Assembly (NCBI GenBank): GCA_000474255.1 | Contig: BATO01000021.1 | Span: 1 to 64,000 of the forward strand | Source of the DNA: Aquipseudomonas alcaligenes MRY13-0052 | GTDB taxonomy: Bacteria > Pseudomonadota > Gammaproteobacteria > Pseudomonadales > Pseudomonadaceae | Length of the DNA stretch: 64,000 nucleotides | Reading direction: 5' to 3' | Shown: positions 57,141-64,000 of the stretch, one piece after another | Numbering within the stretch: the stretch's first letter is position 1 | Layout of the letters: the number at the start of each line of letters is the position of its first letter | Translations under genes and position numbers: made by a program | The notes under the pieces: generated by a model | What the model was told of the DNA's origin: nothing | The model's database searches: none | The model's input: only the letters and a program-made list of their open reading frames with translations

Positions 57141-57785
57141 TCAGGCGTCGCGGAACAGCCAGGGCTGCGCCTGGCGATGACCGCCCTCGAAGGCACGGAT
57201 GGCATCCGCGTCCTGCAGGGTCAGGCCGATGTCGTCGAGGCCGTTGAGCAGGCAGTGCTTGCGGAACGCGTCCACTTCGAAGCCGTACTGCTTGCCGTCC
57301 GGACGGGTCACGGTCTGTGCGGCGAGGTCGACGGTGAGCTGGTAGCCCTCCTCCGCTTCGCACTGCTTGAACAGTTCGTCCACCTCTTCATCCTTGAGGA
57401 TGATCGGCAGCAGGCCGTTCTTGAAGCTGTTGTTGAAGAAGATGTCGGCGTAGCTCGGCGCGATGATGGCGCGGAAGCCGTACTCCTCCAGAGCCCAAGG
57501 CGCGTGCTCGCGGGAGGAGCCACAACCGAAGTTCTCACGGGCCAGCAGCACGCTGGCGCCCTGGAAGCGCGGGAAGTTGAGGACGAAGTCCGGGTTCACC
57601 GGGCGCTTGGAGTTGTCCTGGTTGGGCTGGCCGACATCGAGGTAACGCCACTCGTCGAACAGGTTGGGGCCGAAGCCGGTGCGCTTGATCGACTTGAGGA
57701 ATTGCTTGGGGATGATCTGGTCGGTGTCGACGTTGGCACGATCGAGCGGAGCGACGAGACCGGTGTGTTGGGTAAAGGCTTTCAT
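57141..57785 (-). CDS. leuD: 3-isopropylmalate dehydratase small subunit
   Basis: 214 residues from the ATG at 57785 with AAGGAGAGCGAG upstream. Aconitase swivel domain, with [21 protein letters not shown] and the substrate loop [15 protein letters not shown]. With LeuC it isomerises 2- to 3-isopropylmalate. Ten bases after leuC, fourteen before the methyltransferase. Confidence 0.97.
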   Translation of the reverse strand: MKAFTQHTGLVAPLDRANVDTDQIIPKQFLKSIKRTGFGPNLFDEWRYLDVGQPNQDNSKRPVNPDFVLNFPRFQGASVLLARENFGCGSSREHAPWALEEYGFRAIIAPSYADIFFNNSFKNGLLPIILKDEEVDELFKQCEAEEGYQLTVDLAAQTVTRPDGKQYGFEVDAFRKHCLLNGLDDIGLTLQDADAIRAFEGGHRQAQPWLFRDA

Positions 57786-57795
57786 CTCGCTCTCC

Positions 57796-59220
57796 TTACT
57801 TGAGCATCTCGCGAACATCGACGAAGCGGCCGTTGACGGCGGCTGCGGCGGCCATGGCCGGGCTGACCAGGTGGGTACGACCACCGGCGCCCTGGCGGCC
57901 TTCGAAGTTGCGGTTGGAGGTGGAGGCGCAATGCTCGCCGCTTTCGAGGCGGTCCGGGTTCATCGCCAGGCACATGGAGCAGCCCGGCTCACGCCATTCG
58001 AAGCCGGCCTCGATGAAGATCTTGTCCAGCCCTTCCTGTTCGGCCTGCTGCTTCACCAGGCCGGAGCCCGGTACCACCATCGCCTGCTTGACGGTGGTGG
58101 CGACCTTGCGGCCCTTGGCCACTTCGGCAGCGGCGCGCAGGTCTTCGATGCGCGAGTTGGTGCAGGAACCGATGAACACGCGGTCCAGCTGGATATCGGT
58201 GATCGCCTGGTTGGCGGCCAGGCCCATGTACTTCAGGGCACGGGTGATGGAATCACGCTTGACCGGGTCGGCCTCGACGGCCGGGTCCGGCACGCGCTGG
58301 TCGACCGGCAGCACCATCTCCGGCGAGGTACCCCAGCTGACCTGGGGAATGATGTCTTCGGCGCGCATCTCGATCACGGTGTCGAAGTGCGCATCGGCGT
58401 CGGAAACCAGGTCGCTCCAGGCCGCCACGGCCTTTTCCCAGTCGGCGCCCTTGGGCGCGAAGGGGCGGCCTTCGACATAGGCGATGGTCTTCTCGTCCAC
58501 CGCCACCATGCCCACGCGGGCACCGGCTTCGATGGACATGTTGCAGATGGTCATGCGGCCTTCCATGGACAGGTCGCGGATGGCGCTGCCGGCGAACTCC
58601 AGGGCGTGGCCGTTGCCACCGGCGGTGCCGATCTTGCCGATCACCGCGAGCACGATGTCCTTGGCGGTCACACCGAAGGGCAGCGTGCCCTCCACGCGCA
58701 CCTGCATGTTCTTCATCTTCTTGGCGATCAGGCACTGGGTGGCCAGCACGTGCTCCACCTCGGAGGTGCCGATGCCGTGGGCCAGCGCACCGAAGGCGCC
58801 GTGGGTGGAGGTGTGCGAGTCACCGCAGACCACGGTCATGCCCGGCAAGGTGGCACCCTGCTCCGGGCCGACCACGTGGACGATGCCCTGCCGTACGTCG
58901 TTCATCTTGAACTCGAGGATGCCGAAGTCGTCGCAATTCTCGTCGAGGGTCTGCACCTGGATGCGCGACACCTCGTCGGCGATGGCTTCGAGGCCGCCCT
59001 GGCGCTCGGCGCGGGTGGTCGGCACGTTGTGGTCCGGGGTCGCGATGTTGGCGTCGATGCGCCACGGCTTGCGGCTGGCCAGACGCAGGCCTTCGAATGC
59101 CTGGGGCGAGGTCACTTCGTGGAGGATGTGACGGTCGATGTAGATCAGCGACGAACCATCGTCGCGGCGCTTCACCTCATGCAATTCCCAGAGCTTGTCG
59201 TACAGCGTCTTGCCGGCCAT
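57796..59220 (-). CDS. leuC: 3-isopropylmalate dehydratase large subunit
   Basis: 474 residues. The 4Fe-4S ligands are in [14 protein letters not shown] and [32 protein letters not shown] is the aconitase signature. First gene of leuCD-methyltransferase-leuB. Start with GAGG upstream. Expression is probably controlled by the divergent LysR protein. Confidence 0.97.
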   Translation of the reverse strand: MAGKTLYDKLWELHEVKRRDDGSSLIYIDRHILHEVTSPQAFEGLRLASRKPWRIDANIATPDHNVPTTRAERQGGLEAIADEVSRIQVQTLDENCDDFGILEFKMNDVRQGIVHVVGPEQGATLPGMTVVCGDSHTSTHGAFGALAHGIGTSEVEHVLATQCLIAKKMKNMQVRVEGTLPFGVTAKDIVLAVIGKIGTAGGNGHALEFAGSAIRDLSMEGRMTICNMSIEAGARVGMVAVDEKTIAYVEGRPFAPKGADWEKAVAAWSDLVSDADAHFDTVIEMRAEDIIPQVSWGTSPEMVLPVDQRVPDPAVEADPVKRDSITRALKYMGLAANQAITDIQLDRVFIGSCTNSRIEDLRAAAEVAKGRKVATTVKQAMVVPGSGLVKQQAEQEGLDKIFIEAGFEWREPGCSMCLAMNPDRLESGEHCASTSNRNFEGRQGAGGRTHLVSPAMAAAAAVNGRFVDVREMLK

Positions 59221-59293
59221 CGGTGGGTCCTCATCAGCGTGTTTCTATGCCGGGGCTCTCATGGATAAAAAGGCCCCTTGGCTTGTGGGGATG

Positions 59294-59322
59294 ATCCTAG
59301 GGATTTGACATGAATAACTCAA
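59294..59322 (-). promoter_or_regulatory. Probable leuC promoter
   Basis: On the minus strand -35 TTGAGT (59317-59322) and -10 TAGGAT (59294-59299) are separated by exactly 17 bases, giving a leader of about 70 bases before leuC. The -35 lies inside the palindrome shared with the LysR promoter. Confidence 0.55.
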
Positions 59323-59333
59323 ATTCATATTTT
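59305..59333 (+). promoter_or_regulatory. Probable promoter of the LysR gene
   Basis: Consensus -35 TTGACA at 59305-59310, 17-base spacer, then TATTTT at 59328-59333. Transcription would begin near 59340, which excludes the first in-frame ATG at 59341 as a normal start and supports the ATG at 59398. Confidence 0.6.
59310..59328. promoter_or_regulatory. Palindrome in the leuC/LysR divergent promoter, probable LysR-type operator
   Basis: ATGAAT-N7-ATTCAT, perfectly symmetrical, fills the spacer of the LysR promoter and covers the -35 of leuC. A regulator bound here would repress its own gene and contact polymerase at leuC, the usual LysR design. Confidence 0.55.
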
Positions 59334-59397
59334 TCATCCAATGGATTCCCCTCAGGAATACCCTCAGCCACGCCCTCTGCCTGGAGCTCAAGCGCCA

Positions 59398-60279
59398 ATG
59401 GACCTCGCCAGCCTCAATGCCTTCATCGCCATCGCCGAAACCGGCAGCTTCTCCGAGGCCGGCGAACGCCTGCACCTGACCCAGCCGGCGGTGAGCAAGC
59501 GCATCGCTTCCCTGGAGCAGCAGTTGAACGTGCGCCTGTTCGACCGCCTCGGCCGCGAAGTGGGCCTGACCGAAGCCGGCCGCGCCCTGCTGCCGCGTGC
59601 CTACCAGATCCTCAATGTGCTGGACGACACCCGTCGCGCCCTGAGCAACCTCTCCGGTGACATCAGCGGCCGCCTGACCCTGGCCACCAGCCACCACATC
59701 GGCCTGCATCGCCTGCCGCCGCTGCTGCGGGCCTTCACCCGTGCCTACCCGCAGGTGGCGCTGGACATCCAGTTCCTCGATTCCGAAGTCGCCTATGAAG
59801 AGATCCTCCATGGCCGCGCCGAGCTGGCGGTGATCACCCTGGCCCCGGAAACCGCCCTGCCCGTGCAGGCGGTGCCGGTTTGGGACGACGCCCTGGACTT
59901 CGTCGCCGCCCCCGAACATCCGCTGGCCCGCGACAAGACCATTTTCCTCGCCGACGTGGCCAAGCACCCGGCGGTGTTCCCCGGCGGCAACACCTTCACC
60001 CACCACATCGTGCGGCGCCTGTTCGAGGCCGAAGGGCTGACGCCGAACATCGGCATGAGCACCAACTACATGGAGACCATCAAGATGATGGTCTCCATCG
60101 GCCTGGCCTGGAGCGTGCTGCCGCGCACCATGCTCGACGAGCAGGTGGTGCGCCTGCCGCTGCAGGACATCCAACTGAGCCGCAAGCTCGGCTACATCCT
60201 GCACACCGACCGCACCCTGTCGAACGCAGCCAAGGCCTTCATGGCCCTGCTCGACGCCCAGCGCGACAATCTTGCGTAG
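59398..60279 (+). CDS. LysR family transcriptional regulator, divergent from leuC
   Basis: 293 residues from the ATG at 59398. The winged helix-turn-helix is SLNAFIAIAETGSFSEAGER followed by LHLTQPAVSKRIASLEQQL; the effector domain runs from about 90. An alternative ATG at 59341 adds 19 unrelated residues and would sit at the predicted transcription start. Divergent position suggests control of leuCD(B), perhaps in response to a leucine-pathway intermediate. Confidence 0.92.
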   Translation: MDLASLNAFIAIAETGSFSEAGERLHLTQPAVSKRIASLEQQLNVRLFDRLGREVGLTEAGRALLPRAYQILNVLDDTRRALSNLSGDISGRLTLATSHHIGLHRLPPLLRAFTRAYPQVALDIQFLDSEVAYEEILHGRAELAVITLAPETALPVQAVPVWDDALDFVAAPEHPLARDKTIFLADVAKHPAVFPGGNTFTHHIVRRLFEAEGLTPNIGMSTNYMETIKMMVSIGLAWSVLPRTMLDEQVVRLPLQDIQLSRKLGYILHTDRTLSNAAKAFMALLDAQRDNLA

Positions 60280-60405
60280 TCCCCGAACCAGGGGCTAACG
60301 TGAGCCGCATAACGATAAGAAAAGGCCCGTGCATGCCCCAGCCACCCCGCCCACTCTCCGCCCGCACCGCGCCACACTGCAGCCTCCGGACCGGAAAGGG
60401 CCGCC

Positions 60406-63400
60406 ATGACCAAGCCATCTGATCGCCCGCCACTGCCCTTCATCCCCGCCCTCGACCCCGGCGAGTTCGAGCAGAGCTGGCAGGACACGCAACGCCTGCT
60501 CGCCGCGCTCAATGGCGCGCGCCTGGGCGCCTGGGACTGGGACATCGCCAGCGGCCGGGTCAACTGGTCCCGCGGCGCCCAGGCGCTGTTCGGCCTGGAC
60601 CCCAAGCGCCCGCTGCGCACCCAGGTCGACTACATCGAACTGATTCCCGAGGAAGACCGCGCCGGCGTGCTCGAACTCTTCGCCCGGGTGCTGTCCGGCG
60701 CCCACCCGGACCGCGCCTTCCGCCACCGCATCCGCTGGCCCGACGGCAGCCTGCACTGGCTGGAGATCAGCGGCAGCCCGCAGGAAGACCCCGACGGGCG
60801 CAAGCGCATCATCGGGGTGATCCGCGACGTCACCGAGCAGCAGGAGCGGGCCGAGGCGCTGGAGAACTCCCAGCGACGCTTCTCCAGCCTGTTCCACTTG
60901 AGCCCCGACGTGATCCTGCTGGTGCGCATGGACGGCGGCATCATCACCGAGGCCAACCAGCACTTCGAAAGCGTGTTCGGCTGGCCGGCCGCCGAGGTGG
61001 TCGGCCGCAGCACCCAGGAACTGGGCATCTGGGTCCACCCGCAGCAGCGTGAACTGCTCTACCGCAACAGCCACGGCTCGGAAGACCCCATCGTCCAGGA
61101 GGTGCAGCTGCGCACCCGCGACGAGCGGGTGCTCGACGGGGTGCTGTCCAGCCAGTTCGTCGACCTGGACGGCGAATCCTTCCTCATCAGCACCTTCCTC
61201 GACACCACCGAGCGCAAGCGCGCCGAAGCCGCCCTGCGCACCAGCGAGGAGAAGTTCTCCAAGGCCTTCCGCAGCACCCCCGATGCCGTGGTCATCACCG
61301 ACCGCGAGACCGGTTGCTTCATCGAGGCCAACCCCGGCTTCCAGCGCCAGTTCGGCTGGGATGCCAGCGAAACCATCGGCCGCAGCTCGCTGGAACTGGG
61401 TATCTGGGTCCATGTCGAGCAGCGCCGCGAGATGCTCGACGCCTTCGGCAACAGCGGCATCCTCGCCGGCCTGGAAGTGCAACTGCGCGGCCGCGACGGT
61501 ACCGTCAGCACCAACCTGCTGTATGGCGACCAGATCCAGCTCAATGGCCGTACCTGCCTGGTACTGACGGTGCGCGACATCACCGAGATGCGCGCCCAGG
61601 AGCGCGCCTTGAAGGACAGCCAGGAGCGCCTGGCCCTGGCTCTGGAATCCGCCGACCTGGGCACCTGGGACTGGCACATCCCCAGCAGCAGCCTCTATGG
61701 CTCGGCCCGGGCCTCGGCGCTGCACGGGCTGGCCACCGAGCCGTACGAAGGCGACTTCAAGAACTTCTTCAGCTTCGTGCCCCTGGAAGACCAGATGGCC
61801 ATGCGCCAGGCCTACCAGGACCTGCTCACCGGGGTGACCAAGGACTACCAGTTCACCTACCGCTCACGCTTCGCCAATGGCGAGATCCATTTCCTGGAAA
61901 GCACCGCCAAGCTCTACCGTGACGAAGCGGGCGAGCCGCTGCGCATGGCCGGCATCCTCATCGACATCACCGAACGGGTGCGCCGCGAGCAGCGCCTGGC
62001 GGCGTCGGAGGAGAAGTTCGTCACCCTGTTCCAGGCCAGCCCCGACCCCATCTGCGTGACCCGCGTGCGCGACGGCGCCTTCATCGAGATCAACCCCAGC
62101 TTCACCGAGGTGTTCGGCTGGCGCCCCGATGAGATCGTCGGCCGCTGTGCACCGGAGATCGCCTTCTGGGCCGACCTGGAACAGCGCGACCAGCTTTCGC
62201 GCACGCTGATGCGCGACAAGGGCCTGGACAACGTCGAGGCCCAGTACCTGACCCAGGACGGACGGATGCTGACCTGCGTAGTGTCCAGCCGCTTCATCCG
62301 CGTCGACCGCCAGCTGTGCATCACCACCACCTTCCGCGACATCACCGAGCGTCAGCAGTCCGAAGCGGCGCTCAAGGCCAGCCAGGAGAAGTTCGCCAAG
62401 GCATTCCACTCCAGCCCCGACGCCATCACCATCACCGAGCGCGACACGGGCCGCTACATCGAGGTCAATGAAGGCTTCTGCCGCCTCACCGGCTACAGCG
62501 CCGAGGAAGTAATCGGGCGCACCGCCGACGACCTGCACATCTGGGCCCGGCCCGATGAGCGCGAGCACCTGATCGAGGTCATGCGCCGCGATGGGCGCGC
62601 GCACCACCTGGAGATGTGCGGCCAGCACCGCGACGGCACGCGCAAGGTGGTGGAGGTCTCGGTGGAGCAGATCGACCTCGACGGCAAGGCCTGCCTGCTG
62701 CTGACGGCCCGCGACATCAGTGCATTGAAGGACGCCCAGGCGCAGATCCAGCACCTGGCGTACCACGATTCGCTGACCAACCTGCCCAACCGCGCCCTGC
62801 TGATGGACCGCCTGACCCAGCAGATCGCCCTGCTGCGCCGCCATAAGCTGCGCGGTGCCCTGCTGTTCCTCGACCTCGACCACTTCAAGCACATCAACGA
62901 CTCCCTCGGCCATCCGGTGGGCGACTCGGTGCTGAAGATGGTCACCGCACGCCTGGAAGCCAGCGTGCGCCTGGAAGATACGGTCGCGCGCCTGGGCGGC
63001 GACGAATTCGTGGTACTGCTCACCGGCCTGGAGGGCAAGCGCTCCGAGGTGACGCGCCAGGTGCGGCAGATCGCCGACAAGCTGCGCAAGCTGCTGGCCG
63101 AGCCCATGTTGCTGGACGGCCACCACCTGCAGGTCACGCCGAGCATGGGCGTGGCGCTGATTCCCGATCACGGCGAGACGCCCGCCGACCTGCTCAAGCG
63201 CGCCGATATCGCCCTGTACCGAGCCAAGGATTCGGGGCGCAACGCCATCCAGATGTTCCGCGCCACCATGCAGGAGGCGGCCAGCGAGCGCCTGCGCCTG
63301 GAGAACGACCTGCGCCTGGCCCTGGTTCGCGGCGAGTTCGAGCTGTACTTCCAGCCCCAGGTGGACGCCCGCAGCAACCGGGTGATAGGCGCCGAAGCGC

Positions 63401-64000
63401 TGCTGCGCTGGATGCACCCGACCCTGGGGCCGCAGTCGCCGGCGCAGTTCATCCAGGTGCTGGAGGAAAGCGGGATGATCCTCGAGGTGGGCAGCTGGGT
63501 GCTGGCCGAGGCCTGCCGGGCCTGCGAGCGACTGCTCGTCGATCGGCTGGCCAGTTCCGACGACTTCAGCCTGTGCGTGAACATCAGCCCCCGGCAGTTC
63601 CGCCAGAACGATTTCGTCGAACGCATCGAGAAGAGCCTGGTCGATACCCGCTTGCCACACGGCATCCTCAAGCTGGAGATCACCGAAGGCATCGTCATCC
63701 AGAACCTCGACGACACCATCGGCAAGATGCGCCGCCTGAAGAAGCTCGGCGTGAGTTTCGCCATGGACGACTTCGGCACCGGCTACTCCTCCCTGACCTA
63801 CCTCAAGCGCCTGCCGGTGGATGTGCTGAAGATCGACCAGTCATTCGTCCGCGATGCCACCAACGACCCCAACGATGCCGAAATCATCCGCGCCATCGTC
63901 GCCATGGCCCGCAGCCTGGGCCTGGGCATGGTGGCCGAAGGGGTGGAGCTCAAGGAGCAGCTGGACTTCCTCGAACAGCAGGGCTGCCACCTGTACCAGG
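60406..64000 (+). CDS. Multi-PAS GGDEF-EAL cyclic-di-GMP protein, 3' end missing
   Basis: The frame runs from the ATG after GGAAAGGG to the window edge, 1198 residues so far. Six PAS/PAC units are visible, ending at about residues 141, 263, 388, 515, 642 and 766 by their DVTE/DITE-type tails. A diguanylate cyclase domain follows with an intact GGDEF at about 864 and the inhibitory I-site RLED five residues before it. An EAL domain follows with EAL near 996, ITEG, DDFGTGYSSL near 1122 and EGVE near 1179. All catalytic motifs look intact, so both synthesis and breakdown are possible. No membrane segments, so a cytosolic sensor. Confidence 0.93.
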   Translation, partial: MTKPSDRPPLPFIPALDPGEFEQSWQDTQRLLAALNGARLGAWDWDIASGRVNWSRGAQALFGLDPKRPLRTQVDYIELIPEEDRAGVLELFARVLSGAHPDRAFRHRIRWPDGSLHWLEISGSPQEDPDGRKRIIGVIRDVTEQQERAEALENSQRRFSSLFHLSPDVILLVRMDGGIITEANQHFESVFGWPAAEVVGRSTQELGIWVHPQQRELLYRNSHGSEDPIVQEVQLRTRDERVLDGVLSSQFVDLDGESFLISTFLDTTERKRAEAALRTSEEKFSKAFRSTPDAVVITDRETGCFIEANPGFQRQFGWDASETIGRSSLELGIWVHVEQRREMLDAFGNSGILAGLEVQLRGRDGTVSTNLLYGDQIQLNGRTCLVLTVRDITEMRAQERALKDSQERLALALESADLGTWDWHIPSSSLYGSARASALHGLATEPYEGDFKNFFSFVPLEDQMAMRQAYQDLLTGVTKDYQFTYRSRFANGEIHFLESTAKLYRDEAGEPLRMAGILIDITERVRREQRLAASEEKFVTLFQASPDPICVTRVRDGAFIEINPSFTEVFGWRPDEIVGRCAPEIAFWADLEQRDQLSRTLMRDKGLDNVEAQYLTQDGRMLTCVVSSRFIRVDRQLCITTTFRDITERQQSEAALKASQEKFAKAFHSSPDAITITERDTGRYIEVNEGFCRLTGYSAEEVIGRTADDLHIWARPDEREHLIEVMRRDGRAHHLEMCGQHRDGTRKVVEVSVEQIDLDGKACLLLTARDISALKDAQAQIQHLAYHDSLTNLPNRALLMDRLTQQIALLRRHKLRGALLFLDLDHFKHINDSLGHPVGDSVLKMVTARLEASVRLEDTVARLGGDEFVVLLTGLEGKRSEVTRQVRQIADKLRKLLAEPMLLDGHHLQVTPSMGVALIPDHGETPADLLKRADIALYRAKDSGRNAIQMFRATMQEAASERLRLENDLRLALVRGEFELYFQPQVDARSNRVIGAEALLRWMHPTLGPQSPAQFIQVLEESGMILEVGSWVLAEACRACERLLVDRLASSDDFSLCVNISPRQFRQNDFVERIEKSLVDTRLPHGILKLEITEGIVIQNLDDTIGKMRRLKKLGVSFAMDDFGTGYSSLTYLKRLPVDVLKIDQSFVRDATNDPNDAEIIRAIVAMARSLGLGMVAEGVELKEQLDFLEQQGCHLYQ

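Noticed and set aside
59341-59397. Upstream ATG as the start of the LysR gene
   Set aside because: It coincides with the predicted transcription start and adds 19 residues unlike LysR proteins.

Overview
The window is a high-GC stretch of a Pseudomonas chromosome. The evidence is a divergent xcp-type type II secretion cluster (xcpPQ against xcpRSTUVWXYZ), a linked fimV-truA-trpF-accD-folC-dedD-cvpA-purF-metZ block, two asd-family genes beside leuB, leuDC with a divergent LysR gene, and a tRNA-Asp/Asp/Val cluster. As I remember it, this order closely follows P. aeruginosa PAO1 around PA3074-PA3122. The flanking Pseudomonas-type palindromic repeats and the inserted AAA-ATPase genes suggest a related but different species. 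I could run no species test.

Layout. 1-3059: end of a Bat (MoxR/VWA) operon, with a BatB/BatC-like VWA-TPR protein cut by the window edge and batD. 3060-3378: palindromic repeat cluster between convergent genes. 3379-10488: a four-gene envelope module on the minus strand (DUF1302 outer-membrane protein, DUF1329 periplasmic protein, YCF48-like beta-propeller, RND/MMPL transporter), probably moving a hydrophobic substrate across the envelope. 11014-14862: pepN, DUF2797 and DUF1315 genes. 14968-17740: a translationally coupled trio of AAA+ ATPase, four-helix membrane protein and TPR membrane protein, the best candidate here for an undescribed system. 17765-19626: metallophosphoesterase and nadK. 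19721-24954: DUF1853 protein, a double cNMP-binding/rhodanese fusion, a PLP-dependent deaminase-like enzyme, a coiled-coil protein and a SnoaL-like protein. 24984-25128: a long imperfect inverted repeat resembling a MITE. 25166-29657: fadH, a membrane-anchored nitrilase-like protein coupled to an AraC regulator, and a 28-residue acidic ORF. 29842-30213: three tRNAs.

30430-40712 holds the complete type II secretion core: XcpP and XcpQ (C, D) divergent from XcpR to XcpZ (E to M), with overlapping stop/start codons along most of the minus-strand operon. No prepilin peptidase gene is present, so PilD from elsewhere must process the pseudopilins.

40939-59220 is housekeeping on the minus strand: an SDR, methionine (metZ), purine (purF), folate (folC), fatty-acid (accD), tryptophan (trpF) and leucine (leuCDB) synthesis, tRNA modification (truA), aspartate-family synthesis (asd plus a paralogue that has lost its catalytic cysteine), and the polar hub protein FimV. 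The leuC/LysR intergenic region carries interlocked divergent promoters over one palindrome. The window ends inside a large multi-PAS GGDEF-EAL cyclic-di-GMP protein.
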